Source: Lasioglossum baleicum
Lineage: Eukaryota > Arthropoda > Insecta > Hymenoptera > Halictidae
Length of the DNA stretch: 64,000 bases
NCBI RefSeq assembly: GCF_051020765.1
Contig: NW_027469243.1
Coordinates: 1 to 64,000, forward strand
Reading direction: 5' to 3'
Under the pieces are notes generated by a model, which saw nothing but the letters and a program-made list of their open reading frames with translations, did not search any database and was not told the DNA's origin. The position numbers and the translations under genes are program-made. Below are positions 36,271-49,525 of the stretch, one piece after another; the stretch's first letter is position 1; each line of letters starts with the position of its first letter.

Positions 36271-38672
36271 TTGATGTTCGTGACGTGCATCCAGTTTAAG
36301 ACTGCCAATAGAGAACAGGGAATTTGCTTCCGGAATCGCAGGAAAGATGAAGCTATTGACGTAGCCGTTCGAATCTCAAGGAAGGCGGTCTCGTTCTCGA
36401 ACTGTTTGACCAGGAATCTTCGAATTCACACATGATATTAAGGTGCCCGCCACGAAAATGACGAAAACGAAAACGTATACTAACTTGATTCTCCGAACAA
36501 GTAGTTACACTCTCGACAAAACGGGTTTGCCTCACGGAAGGTAAGGTCTGCCGTAAAAGGTTCGACTCTACACGAATAGGTAAAGCTCTACAGCGGTTTG
36601 ATGCTATGCTGTAATATTCATACCGTGAAATAAGCTGTCTATTGTCTAAACTGTTGAGCGGATGGACTCCCGGAGTACCAGGTTTGCCTGTCGGAAAACA
36701 GGATAGATGAAGCAATTGGCTTAGCTGCATGACTCACAAAGAAGATAGTAACTGGATCGAAAGGTTTGACGCACGATCTTCTAATTGATACATGAAAGTA
36801 AAGTGGTCGACACTAAAATGTATTCTAATTATACCTCTGAACAGGATGTTATACACTCGATGTTGCAGGTTATGTTCTTGGAATGTATGGTCTTCTGTAA
36901 AAGGTTTGTCTCTGTACGAATAGGTAACGTTCTATAACGGTTTGATGGTCTGCCCTAATATTGAGACCTTGAAGTATGGTTGCTATTGCCAATAATGTAC
37001 AGGGCATTTAGTGCCGTAGTACCACGTTTGACTCTCAGAATCATAGGATAGGTGATGCTAATGCCTTAACTGATCGGCTCACAAAGAAGGTGGTAACGAT
37101 CTCGAGCGGTTTTTCCCTCGATCTTCTAATTCCAACATGAAATTGCGCTGCTCGTCACCCAAATGTGTACAGATTGGTTTGTCTTATCACGAAGTTATGG
37201 TCTCGATACAGCGGGATACTTTCACGGAAGGTAACGTATTCTTCAGAAAGAAAGACATTTTAACAAATGGGAATGTTTTCCTTCGATTTGATTCCCTGCT
37301 TTAAAGCTTATGCCTAGAATGTTGGTGTCTATTGCCAGTACTGTTCAGCGGATTTACCCCCAGTACACCTGGCTTGACGCTTGGAACCACGGGATTGCTC
37401 AAGCTATTGACTCAACCGTTCAAATATAAAAGGTGGTGGTAACATTCTCGAATGGATTCTCTTTCGATTTGGATGCTTATTCATAGGAATGTGGTGCCTG
37501 TCTGCTGGTGTGTCGACTGATTTGATTCCGTGACTAATAACCAAGACACAAAACAGAGCAGATTATGTTCGCGGAAGGTAAGGTATTCGGTAAATGGAAT
37601 GATATTAGTTCGAATTGGTAATGCTCGCCGACGGTTTAACTCACTACCTTAGTATTCATTCCGTGGATTAAGGTGCCTGTTGCCCATACTGTACTGCGTA
37701 TTTACTCCCGGTATACCTCATTTGGCTCGCGGAATCACAGGATAGGTGAAGCTATTGACATAGCCGTTCGACTCTCAGAGAAGGTGGTAACGTTCTCGGA
37801 AGTTCTGTGACTGGACTTGCTAAATCATTCATAAAGCTAAGGTGCCCGAAAATACTTTCTAATTTCCTTCTGTGAACACGAAGTTATGCTCCCAATAGAG
37901 GGGGCGATCTTCGCGGAAGGTATGGCCTTCGGCAAAACCTTTGACATTACACCAATTGGTAGCGCTCTCTAACGGCCTGACGCTCTACTTTAATATTCAA
38001 ACCGTGAATTAAGGTGTCCATTGCCAACACTGTTTATCGGATATACTCCTGTAATACCAGGCTTGACTCTCGGGGTTACAAATATAGGTGAAACTATTGA
38101 CGCAGCCGCTGGACTCTCAAAGAAGATAGGATCGTTCTCAAACGGTTTGACTCTCGATTATTCTATTCACACATGAATATAATGTGCCTGTCGGCTAAAA
38201 TGCCATTTAGTTTGTTTCCGTGAGCACAAAGCATGACACTCTCTACAGCGGGTTAGTTTCTAGGAAGATAATGAATTCGGTCAAAGGAGTGACTTTATAC
38301 CAATTGGTAATGTTCTCCGACGTATTAACATTCTACTTTAATATTCATACCGTGGGTTAAAGTGTATATTGCCACTACTCATCAGAGGACTAACTCCTGG
38401 AGAACCAGGCTTCGCTATCAGAATCACACGATACGAAAATCTGTTGACTCAGCCGTACGACTCTCGAAGGAGGTGGAGACGTTCTCGAACGGTTTGGCAC
38501 TCGATCCTCTCATTCATGCATGAAGTTAAGGAGGCCGTCACTAAAATGTCTACTAATTTGCTTCTCGGTACACGAAGTAGTACCCTCAATAAATATAGCT
38601 GGAAAGCTTCTCGGAAGGAATGGCCTACGGTAAAAAGATAGACTGTATACGAATGAGTAAAGTTCTACAACG
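36271..38672 (+). repeat. Family A satellite array, plus orientation (array 9), left flank of B block 2
   Basis: About 7 plus-orientation units. The left junction near 36263 joins 'gacagcttaattc' to 'ttgatgttcgtgacgtgcat' through a few ambiguous bases, and the first unit is rearranged ('ccagtttaagactgccaata'). A small duplication 'acgaaaatgacgaaaacg' lies near 36453-36470. The right end stops at 'agttctacaacg' and joins family B with junction type J2. Confidence 0.9.
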
Positions 38673-38695
38673 AACAGTGAATGATGATACGGCAG
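38663..38695. other. A+/B+ junction, type J2 in inverted orientation
   Basis: 'agttctacaacg' is followed by 'aacagtgaatgatgatacgg' and then B phase 'cagatagagcaacactac'. Its reverse complement gives the same B phase and filler ('tcatcattcactgttcg') as 17365-17385 and 57205-57225. About 25 bp of the A unit next to the joint is missing relative to those two copies. Confidence 0.78.
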
Positions 38696-39086
38696 ATAGA
38701 GCAACACTACTGTATGGTCACCGTTAATTTCTTAAGACATGATTTTGAACTGCATGAAATTCTTTCTCATTTTTACATTTATATACTAATTCTGCAATTT
38801 AATGTTATGGCAATTACAATTTTCTCGAAGTTGTCAATTCTTAGATGAACATATTTCATTTCTGAATACAAGTATCTTTGGAAATAGTTCAGTGCACGTT
38901 CATGACATACTTTTCTTGAACGTAGTGTTATTTTATATGATTGTCTGTATATGGACCTACGCTGTTTGAGCCACACATCTGGCGATGTCTTGTAGTGGCG
39001 TACGGCTGATCGGAGCAGAAATACTCGATGGACATGCTCAATTCCTTTAACTTTCATATTGTACCGCGTGCATTTTTTACCAGTTC

Positions 39087-39090
<4 letters not shown>

Positions 39091-39132
<42 letters not shown>
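39091..39132. repeat. (TA)21 microsatellite
   Basis: Uninterrupted TA dinucleotides replacing the 'tttatttatacatactg' segment of one family B unit. The flanks 'ccagttctaca' and 'catgctgtaat' are normal B sequence. Confidence 0.97.
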
Positions 39133-39135
<3 letters not shown>

Positions 39136-41141
39136 GCTGTAATTTTCTGTTTTGATATTCTAGATTTTCTTCACAATTTTAAATTTTTAGATTCAAATAT
39201 CGCATTCCTTATTAAACATGCCTTTGGAATGATTTATATGTACATACATGATAATATTATGCTAAATTCTTTGTTATATTGTATGATTGATTGTATACGT
39301 ACCTACGCATCCGGAGCGACGCAGCTGCAGTGGTCCTATACTTGCGTACTGCAGATCGGAGCGGTATACTGGATGGTCTTCGTTGATTTCGTTAACGATG
39401 ACTTTGAACCGTGTGCATTTGGTTCCAATTTTCCCATTTATTTACATATACTGTAATATAATTTTATGATATTTTCGGTTTTCATCTAAATTTTCAATTT
39501 ATATTTTATAGAATTGTATATTTTCAATAAAAGTGACTTCAGAATTAGATGGGTGCACGTTGTGACATTATTGTGCTTAGCTTATTTTCATTTCATATCA
39601 TAGTTTGTATACGTTCCTACGCTGTCGGAGCGATACCACTGGCGCTGTCTTGTATTAGCGTACGGCAGGTCGGGCAACACTACAGTATGGTCTGCATCAA
39701 TTTTTCGTACCGCTTGAATTTCTTCCTAGTTCTCCATTTATTTATACATACTGCGATTCAATGTTATGATATTTTCGACTTTTCTCAAAATTTTCGACTT
39801 TTACCTTAAAAAATTGTTGTTCTTAGTTAAGGAGTCAGTGGAATTTGTTGAGTGTACTATTACGACAGTATTTTGATAAACATTGTTATTTCATATGATT
39901 GTGTCTATACGTACCTATGCTGTTATGTGCGACACGACTATAGTGGACTCCATGTTTGTTTCTGTTGATCAGCGCGGCACTTCTGTACGATCCACGGTAA
40001 TTTCATTAATCTTCATTTTGTACCGTATGCACGTTTTCCCCTGTTTTCAATTTCTTTATGCAACCTGTCATTTACTGTTGTGTTATTTTCGAATTCTTTC
40101 GAAATTTTCAATCTTCATTGCAAGAAATTGAACTTCTAAGTATAAGTGCTTTTGGTTACATATGAGTGTAACTTAATCACATTATTCTGTTAAACATGCT
40201 GTTTCTTTATATGATTGTCTGTAAACGTACCTACGCTTCCAGAGCTTCACGCCTGGAGCGGGCAAGTAGTTGCGTACGGTAGATAGGCGTGAGTCTACTA
40301 TATGGTATTGGTTAATTTCTTTAGCCTTGATATTGTGCCGTATTCACTCTTTCGCTGTTTATTTCGACATACTGTAATTTACTGTTATAATATTTTCGAT
40401 TGTTTTCAAAATTAATAATTTTGATCATCAAAAATTGTACTTTATAAGAAAAGTCTCCTTGGAAATTGTTGAGTGCACGTTTATGAAAATATTTCCATAA
40501 ATATGTTGTTATTTTATAGGATAGTCTGTAAATGTACATACGTTTCCGGAGTGAAACGGCTGGATTGGTCTTGTAGGTGCGTACGGCAGATCGGAGCGGC
40601 GTACTGGATGATCTTCGTTACTTTCTGTAACCATCATTTTACCCCGAATGAATTTTTTACCAATTTTTCCATTTATTTATACACTTTGTTATTTACTGCT
40701 ATGATATTTTTGATTTTCTTTGAAATTTACAATGCTTATTTTAAAAAATTGTATGTCTCAGTAAAAGTGTCTTTGGAATCAGTTGTGTGTACATTTATGA
40801 CAATTTTGTGTTAAATTCTTTTTATTTTATATGATACATTGCATACGTACCTACGCTTCGGGCGCGGTAGTCGTCTTGTAGTTAGGTACGGCAGATTGGA
40901 GCAGCATACACGATTGTCCTCTATAATTTCTGTAACTCATAACTTTATGCTGCTTGCATTCTTTCCCAATTTGTCCATTTATTTTATACGTTCATTAATT
41001 TACTGTAATGATATTTTCGATTTTTATTTTTTATAATTTTCAATTTCTATTTTAAGAAATTGTATTTCCTAGAAAAACTGCCTTTGCAAATAGGTGAGTG
41101 TACGCTTATGACATTATTTTGTTTAACTAATTGCTATTGTG

Positions 41142-41454
41142 TATGATTGTCTGTATACGTACCTAAGCTGGCGGAACCACACGACAGGAGTGGACATTCA
41201 GTTGCGTTCGGTACATCGTAGCGACACTACTGTAGGATCTTCGCTAATTTCTCTTACCTCTATATTGTATCGTATGCATTTTTCCCAGTCGTTCAGTTAT
41301 TTGTACAAATTGTAATGAAGTGTTATGATATTTTCGATATTTTTCGCAATATTCAATTTGCATTTTAAGAGACTGTATTTCTTAGTAAAAGTGCTTTTGG
41401 AATTAGTTGTGTGAACGCTTATGACTATATTGTGCTAAATTCTTTGTCATCTTA
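41142..41454 (+). repeat. Representative family B unit (313 bp) with internal duplication
   Basis: One full unit from 'tatgattgtctgtatacg' to just before the next 'tatgattgtctgaatacg'. In the family consensus a word of about 26 bp occurs twice, 45 bp apart: 'cggagcgacacgactgg' plus 'agtggtctt', and 'cggagcgacactactg' plus 'tatggtctt'. In this copy they start at 41172 ('cggaaccacacgacagg') and 41217 ('cgtagcgacactactg'). The remainder is AT-rich, with 'ttcgatatttttcgcaat'-like runs. Confidence 0.85.
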
Positions 41455-43187
41455 TATGATTGTCTGAATACGTATCTATGTTTCCGGAGTATCACGAACG
41501 GGGTTGTCTTGCAGTGTCATTCGGTATATCGGTGCGACACTATTGCATGATTTTCGATAATTTATCGATCCATGATACTGTACCGTATGCATTGTTTCCC
41601 AGTCCACCGTTTATTTGTGCATGCTGTAACTTACTGTTATGAAATTTCGGATTTTTTTCGGAACTTTTAATTTTCAGTATAAAAAATTGTATGTCTTTGG
41701 AAAAGTGCCTTTTGAATAAGTTGAGTGTACGTTTGTGACAATATTCTTTGAATGTTATTGTTATTTTATACAGTTGCCTGTATGCGCACCTACGCTTCCG
41801 GAATGAGTTGCGTACGGCATATCGGTGCGGATACAGGATGGTCTTCGATTTTTCGTGAAACAATGGTTTTTAACCCTATCCATTTTTTCTCACGTTTCCC
41901 ATGTATTTATACGTTCTGTAGTTTGCTGTTATGAAATTTTCTGTTTTCTTCGAAATTTTAAATCTTTATTTTAAAAAATTGTATTGCTTAGTAGGAGTGT
42001 CTTTAAAGTTAGTTGTGTGTACGTTAATGACAATATTTTGTTAAGTTCTTGGGTATTTTATGGGATTGTCTCTATACGTATCTGCTTTTCCGGAGTGGCA
42101 CGGATGCTGTGGTCTTGTAGTAGCGCTCATTATATCGGTGCGTCACTGCTGTATGTTCTTTGTATATAATTGTATCCTTAATACTGTACAATATTAATTC
42201 TTTCATAGTCATGTATTAAACTTCATATGCTGTAATTCAGAGTTATGGTATGTTCGATTTGTCATAATTATATATTTTTATTTAGAGATTTGTAATTCTT
42301 AGTAAACGTGTCACTGGAAACAGTTGAGTGTACATATATGACAATTTTCTGTCAAGCTTGTTGTTACAATATATGATTGTCTATATGCATACCTACGAGT
42401 CCGGTGCGACATGGCTGGATTGGTTTTGTAGTTGCGTTCGCTAGATCGGAGCGACAGTGCCGATAGGTCTTTCTTAATTTCTTTGACCTTGATATTGTAC
42501 CGTTTGCAACCTTTCTCTGTTTTCTGTTGATGTGTACATAGTGTAATATACTCTTATGATATTTTAGGTTTTCATCAAAATTTCTAGTTCTTAATTTCAG
42601 AAAATGTATCGTATATGAAGAGTGCCTTCGGAATTAGTTGAGTGTACGTTCATGTCGATAATATCTTAAACTTACTGTTATTTTATATGACTGCTTCTAT
42701 ACGTACCTTCGCTGTCGATGCAGCACGACTAGCGAGGTATAGTAGTTGGGAATGGCAGATCGGATCGGCACTACTGAAAGGTATCCGATTAATTTTATAG
42801 CCTTGATTTTGTCCCGTATGAATATTTTCTCAGTTTGCCATTTATTTACGCATTCTGTAATTTACTGTTATGATTTTCTCGATTTTACTTCAAAATAATC
42901 AATCTTTATCTTAGAAAAATGTACATCCTAGGAAAAGCGACTTTGGAATTAGTTCACTGTACCCGCATGACATTATTCTGTTCAACTAATTGTTATTTTG
43001 TATGATTTCCCGTGAATGTACCTACACTGTTTGCGCGAGACGACTGGCCAGGCCTTGTATTTGCGTATGATTGAGCGGAGCGAGACTACTGAGTGGTCCT
43101 CGATAATGTTTTTAAGCTTCATATTGTACCGTAATCATCCCTTCCCAGTTTTTCGTTTGTTTGTACATACTGTATGTTACTGCTATG

Positions 43188-43204
43188 ATGTTTTCACTTC
43201 TCCT
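43188..43204. other. B+/B- head-to-head junction (copy 2, inverted)
   Basis: Plus phase 'ctgctatgatgttttcac' flows into 'ttctcctaaaaaatacaa'. Its reverse complement matches the junctions at 15976 and 55642, including the distinctive neighbour 'ttggagggtttgaataaa', which appears as 'tttattcaaaccctccaa' at 55590. Confidence 0.85.
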
Positions 43205-46121
43205 AAAAAATACAATTTCTGAGATGAAATATTGGAGGGTTTGAATAAAATCGGAAATATCATAACAGTAGATCACAGAATGTAGAAATAAATAGTGAGT
43301 ATCGAAAGAATGCATTCAGCACAATATCAAGGTTAGAGAAATTTACGAAGGTAATACCGTTGTGTTGGTCCGATATGCCGAACGCAACTCCAAGGCCATA
43401 ACAGGCGTGTCGCCCCGAACGCGTACGAACGTATAAACACAATTATGTAAAATAAAAATATGTTTCGGCGTGATATTGGCATAAACATACACTCAAATAA
43501 TTCCAAAGACTTTATACTGATAAATATAATTTTTTGAACCATAAATTGAAAATTTTGAATACAATTGGGTATATCACAACAGTTAATTACAGCATGTAGA
43601 CATAAACAGAATACAGAAAAATATTGCACACGGTACAATATCAAGGCCAAAGAAATTATCAAAAACCATACAACACTATCGCTCCCAAATTCTGAACGCA
43701 GCTGCAAGAGAGCGCCATCCGTGTCGCTCCGGAAACGTAGCTTCGTACACGCACAATCGTTTAAAATAACAACATATATTGGAAAGTGATGTCATAAATG
43801 TACGCTCAACTAATTCCGAAGACACTTTTCATATAATGTACAATGATTGATATTAAAAATTGAGAATTTTGAATAAATTAAGTCGGTATTAAATCAGCAA
43901 ATTACAGTATATATAAATAAATGGAACAATGCGAAGGAATGCATACGGTACGATATGAATGTTAAAGGAATTAACGTAGGCCATACAGCAGTTGTCGTTC
44001 CAAACTAGTGAACGCAACAACAAGACGAATCCAGTCCGGTCCCTCCGGCAGCGTCGATACATATAGAAACATTCACACAATGTAACAGCAAATTGTACAA
44101 GATATGGTCATAAACGTACACTCATGTAATTTCAAAGGAGATCTTGAAAAAAATACAATAATTAAAATTAGGAAATAAAAATTTACACAAAGTGGAAGAA
44201 ATCACAGCAATATATTACAGTACGTAGAAATAAATTGCATCGACGGGAGAAACTGCTTATGGTTCAAGTTCATGGTTAAAGAAATTACGTAGACCATCCA
44301 TTACCGTTGCTCCGATCCACAATACGCAACTACAAGTCCACCACAGCCCTGTCGCTCCGGAATCGTAGGTATGAATACAGACAATCATATAAAATAACAA
44401 CAAGCTTATCAAAATAATGTCATAACCGTACACACAACCTAATTCCAAAGACACTTCTATTGAGAAATACAATTTTTTAAACAAACATTACGAAATTCTA
44501 AAAAAGAATCGAATATATAATAACTGTAAATTACAGGCATATTTAAATAAAAAGAAAGCTGCGAAAGAATGCGTACGGTACAATATTAAGGATTAAGGAA
44601 TTAAGGAAGATCATCCAGTACACCCCATCGATCTGTCTCACGAAACTACAAGACTTCGCCAGTCGTGTCTTTATGGCAGCGTAGGAACGTATACCATCAA
44701 TCATTCAAAACAACAAAGAATTTAACAATAATATTGTCATAAGCGTACACACAAATAATTCCGTAGTCACTTCTGCTAATAAATACATTTTTTTATAATA
44801 AAAATTGAAAATTTTGATAAATATCGAAAAAACCATACACTAAATTAAAGTATGCACAATTAAATGGATGACTGGGGTAAAAATGCATACGGTACAATAT
44901 CAAGGTTAATGAAATTAACGAAGATCATGCAGTAATTTCGATCCGTTCGACCGTACAACACTGCAAGACCAGTCCAGGCGCGACATTCCGGCAGCGTATG
45001 TACATATAGAGACAATCCTATAAAATTACAATGAATTTAACAAATATTGTCATAATCGTTCACTCTGCCAATTCTATGGCACCTGTCCCTAAGAAGTGCA
45101 ATTATTAAAACAAATAGTTTGAAGCTTTGAAAAAAAAGTGGGAGAAATATCATAACAGCAAATTACAGCATGTATAAGAAAATCGAAAACTGGAGGAAAA
45201 CGGCAAACGGGTACAGAATCAAGTTTAACGAAATAAAACGAGGGCCTTCCAGTATGCCGCGCCGATCTGGCTTTCGAAACTGCCAATCCACTCCAATTTT
45301 GTCGCAGAGGAAGCGTAGGTACGTATACAGACAATCGTATAAGGACAACTGTAAGTTTAACAAAAATAATTCCATGTACACTTTTACTAAGATATACGTG
45401 TTTTGAAACTAAAAACTGCAATTATAAGATAAATCGAAAGTATCGTTACAGTCAATTGCAATATGTATAACATGAGGGTAGATTGCGAGGAAATGCATAC
45501 GGTACAAATGAAGGATGAAGGAATTAACCATGACTATGGATAGTGCCGCTCCGATGTACCAGAGGCAACTGCAAGACCACTCCTGTCGTGTCGCTCGGGG
45601 AGCGTAGATTACGAGTTACGGACATTTGGCATGAAATAAACAGCAAGTTCGAGAAAAATATTGCCATACAAGTACAATGTACTAACTCCAATGTCACTTT
45701 TCCTAAAAACAATATTTTTGATATTAAAAACTGGTAATTATGAGAAAAATCGAAAACATCGTAGCTGTTAATTACAGTATGTAGAAGTAAATATATATTC
45801 GAGATGGAATGCTTGCAGTACAATATTAAGGTTAATCAAATTAACGAAGTCCATACTACAGTGTTGGCTCCAATCTACCGGTCGCAACTACAAGACCGCA
45901 ACTGTCCGAGTCACTCCGGAGGCGTATGTGCGAATACAGACAATCATATTAAATACGAATAAGATCAACATAATAATGTCATAAATGTAAACTCAACAAA
46001 TTCCGAAGACGCTTTCACTATCTGACATAATTTTTTCAACGAATAATAGAAAATATCGAAGAAAATGGAAAATATCGTAACAGCAAATCAGGAAAAAAAA
46101 ATATATATATATTATGCAATC

Positions 46122-46168
<47 letters not shown>

Positions 46169-48670
46169 CAGACTGGATGAAATGCATGCGGTACAATATC
46201 TAAGTTAGAGAGAAATTAACGAAGATCACTCCAGTACTGCAGCTTTGCTCTGCCGTGTGCAACTACAAGATATCGCCAGTCGTGTTACACTGGCACCGTA
46301 GGTTCGTATAGAGACAATCATGTAAAGTAACAATGAGTTTAACAGAATAATGTCACAAACGAATACTCGACTAATTTCAAAGGCACTATTACTGGAAAGT
46401 ACAATTTCTTAAAATTAAAATTGAAAATTATGAAAAAAAATCGATAATATCACGACAGTAAATTATAGTATGCATAAGTAAATGGATAACTGGGAAAAAA
46501 TGTATACGGTACAAAATCAGGGTTTAAATAAATTAACGCAGACCATCGAGTAGTGCTGCCCCGATCTACGGAAAGCAACTGCAAGAACACTCCAGTTTGT
46601 GTCGCGCATGGTATCGTACGTGCGTATAGAAACAATCATTTAAAATGACATTAAATTTACCATTAAATCATGAACGTACACCCACGTAATACCATGGGGC
46701 ACATTTACAGAGAAATTCAATTTTTTAAACTAGAAATTGAAAATTCTGGAGGAAAAAAATGGAAAATATGAAAACAGTAAGTTACAGTACATAGAAGTAA
46801 ATATAAATCAGCGAAAGATCGCAAACGCTACAACATAGGGTTTTTAGAAATTAACAAAGACCATATACCAGCGTGGCTCCGATCATGTAAACACAATTAC
46901 AGCATAATTCCAGCTGTGTCATGCAGGAAGCGTAGGCACGTATACAGTCAACCGTATAAAACATCAATATGTATACCAAAATATTGGCATAAACGTACAC
47001 TCAACAATATCCAGATACACTTTTACTAAGAAATACAATTTTTGAAATTATCATTTGGAATTTTGTGAGAAATTGAAAATATCAAAGCAGTAAATAACGG
47101 TATGTAGTATTAAACAGAAAAGCGAACAAAATGCATACGTTACAATACCATGATTAAAGAAATTAAGAAATACCAGCCAGTATTGTCCGTCTGATCTGCC
47201 GAACACAACGGCAAGCCCACTCTTGTCTTGTCGCACCTGATGCGTAAGTACGCATACAGGCAATCATATAAAACAACAATAAAATTAGCAAAATATTGCC
47301 ATAAACGTACACTCACACAATTCCCAAGACACATTTACTGAGAAATACAAATTCTGATACTAAGAATTGGATATCTTGAAGCAAATCGGAAATATCACAC
47401 GAGTAAATTGCAGTATATTGAAATAAATAGAAAACTGCGAAAGAATGCGTACCGTACAATCTTAATGTTAAAGTAATTAACAATGACCATGCAATATGAC
47501 ATCCTGATCTACAGCACGCAACTACGATACCACTCCAGCAATGTCGGTCTGGAAGAGTACGTGCCCATACAGCCAATCATACGAAGTATCAATGAGGGTA
47601 ACGAAATAATATCATGAACGTAAACACTACAGATTGCAAAGACACTTTCACTAAGTCACACAATTTCTTCAAACAAGAAATGAAAATTTTGAAAAAATCG
47701 AAAATATTATAACATTAAATTACAGTATGTGTAAATAAATGGGAGAATTGGTGAAAAATGCATACGGTTCAAAAGCAGGGTTAAGGAAATTAACATAGAC
47801 CATACAGTAGTATACCTCCGATCTCCCGTACGCAACTACAAGCCCTGGCCAGTCGTGTAGCTCCGACAGCGTAGGTGCTTATACAGATAATCATATCAAA
47901 TAACATTGTTTCTAACAAGACAATGTCATAAACGCGTACGCTCAATTAATTTCAACGGCACTTTTAGTAAGAAATACATTTTTTTTTACATGAAATTTGA
48001 AAATTTCGAAGAGGAACGAAAATATAACAACTGTAAATTACAGTATCAATAAATAAATAGAAAACTGGGACAGAATGCGTATGATACAAAATAAAGGATA
48101 TGGAATTAACTGAAGCCATACAGAAAGGCCACTTCCAGCTGCCGTGTACAAATACAAGACCTCGATATTCGTCTTGCTCCGGCTGGGTTGGTACGAATAC
48201 CGACAATATTATAAAATAGCAACAAGCTTAACAAAATACTGGTATAAACGTAAGCTCAACTAATTCAAAAGGAACTTTTACAAAGAAATACAAATATTTC
48301 AGATAAAAAGTTAGAATTTTGTAATATATCGAAAGTATCATAATATTAAATTACAGTATATATAAATAAACGGAAAACTGGGAAAAGATGCATACGGTAC
48401 AATATCATGGCAATAGTAATTTCGGATGACCATCAAGTTGTGTCGATCCCATCTACCGAACGCAACCACAAGACGACTCCAGTGGTATCGTGCCGGCAGC
48501 AAAGGTACATATGGAGCCAATCATATAATACAACTGGTAATATAATAAAATATTGTCACAAACGTATGCTCGACTAATTCCAAAGGTACTTTTCTTGTAC
48601 GATTCAATTTCTGAATTTAAACCTTGAAATTAAAAAAAAAAAATCGAAAATATCGTAACAGTATATTACC
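43197..48670 (-). repeat. Family B satellite array, minus orientation (B block 2, right arm)
   Basis: About 17.5 minus-orientation 312-bp units, the longest B array in the window. Landmarks are 'tacgtatacagacaatc', 'cataaacgtacactcaac', 'ttccaaagacactttta' and 'gcatacggtacaatatc'. The first 900 bp are the inverted paralogue of 15100-15976. An AT microsatellite expands one unit at 46101-46162. The array ends at 'cgtaacagtatattacc' and joins family A with junction type J1. Confidence 0.93.
46101..46162. repeat. AT microsatellite, two runs
   Basis: (AT)6 at 46101-46112 and (AT)19 at 46125-46162, separated by 'tatgcaatctgc' and preceded by nine A. Unit phase shows it arose in the 'tatgtataaataaatgg' segment of a minus-orientation B unit, the same segment that expanded at 39091-39132. 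Confidence 0.96.
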
Positions 48671-48685
48671 GTTCGAGTTCAGAAA
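48660..48685. other. B-/A- junction, type J1
   Basis: 'gtaacagtatattacc' meets 'gttcgagttcagaaaaag'. The reverse complement of the 14950 junction reads 'taacagtatattaca' then 'gttcgtgttcagataaag'. The two are the same joint with a few substitutions. Confidence 0.85.
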
Positions 48686-49507
48686 AAGAAATGAGTCTCC
48701 ATTTCAGTGACGGGCACCTTAACTTCATATGTGCATTAGAAGGTCGAACGTCAAACCATCCGAGAACGTTACCACCTCATTTTAGAGACGAACAGCCATG
48801 TGAATAACTCCACCTATCCTGAGATTCCGAAAGTCAAGTGAAGAATTCCGGGAGTAAATACGATATACCGTATTGGCATCGTACACCCTATTTCATGGTA
48901 TAAATATTAATGTCCAGAGTCAAAGCTTTGTAGGAGGTTACGTATTGATTTAGTGTCAGACATCATAGATAGGCCTTACCTTCTGAGAAGCGAACCCGCT
49001 GAAGTAAGAGTATATATTCGTGTTCAGAGGTCAAATTAGTATACATTTTAGTGACTAGCACCTTCCATTCATGTTTGAATTAGGAGGTCGAGTGCCGAAA
49101 TGCTAAGCCAATAGTTTAGTCTATCCTAAGAGTGCAAGAGTCAAACCAGTTGTGACGTGATTAAATGCACTCTACTGGCAATAGATATCTTAAATCGCGG
49201 ATTGAATTTAAAGTAGGGAGTTAAAAATTTAGAGACCGTTACCAATCGATATATAGTCAAACGCCTTATTGATGGCCTCATCCACCGAAAGCCTATCCCG
49301 CTGTATTGAGAGTATAACGTCGTGTTCAGGGAAACAAATTAATTTACAAATTAGTGACGGTCACCATAATTTCATGTATTACATATCAAATCCGGGGTCA
49401 AACCGTTGGAGAATGTTACCAGTTTCTTTTAGAGACGACTGACTAAGTCCATAGTTTGACGTATTCAAATATTCTATGAGTCAAACCATGTACTCCCGGA
49501 GTAAATG
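48671..49507 (-). repeat. Family A satellite array, minus orientation (array 10), right flank of B block 2
   Basis: A short run of about 2.4 minus-orientation units between B block 2 and the next orientation flip. Near 49090 a unit is shortened by about 50 bp ('gaggtcgagtgccgaaatgc' runs on to 'taagccaatagtttagtc'). It ends at 'gtactcccggagtaaatg'. Confidence 0.9.
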
Positions 49508-49525
49508 CTACTAATTTGCTACCTT
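49495..49525. other. A-/A+ junction, mirror partner of 58862
   Basis: 'tgtactcccggagtaaatg' meets 'ctactaatttgctacc'. The reverse complement, 'ggtagcaaattagtag' then 'catttactccgggagtacat', matches 58849-58885 ('ggtagcaaattagtaa' then 'cattcactccgggaatacat') on both sides of the joint. Confidence 0.85.

Larger units (their letters stand above)
38673..43196 (+). repeat. Family B satellite array, plus orientation (B block 2, left arm)
   Basis: About 14.5 plus-orientation copies of the 312-bp unit, for example 41142-41454 (313 bp). Landmarks are 'tatgattgtctgtatacgta', 'cctacgcttccggagcgac', 'gtagttgcgttcggtac' and 'ttactgttatgatattttcg'. A TA microsatellite expands one unit at 39091-39132. The copy near 41803 has lost about 30 bp between 'cgcttccgga' and 'atgagttgcgtacgg'. 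The 142-codon open frame at 39028-39456 owes part of its length to the TA run and is not a gene. Confidence 0.93.

Noticed and set aside
39028..39456. 142-codon open frame with an alternating Tyr-Ile run
   Set aside because: The Tyr-Ile run is translation of the TA microsatellite at 39091-39132; the rest is family B. The opposite strand is open over part of it too, for the same reason.
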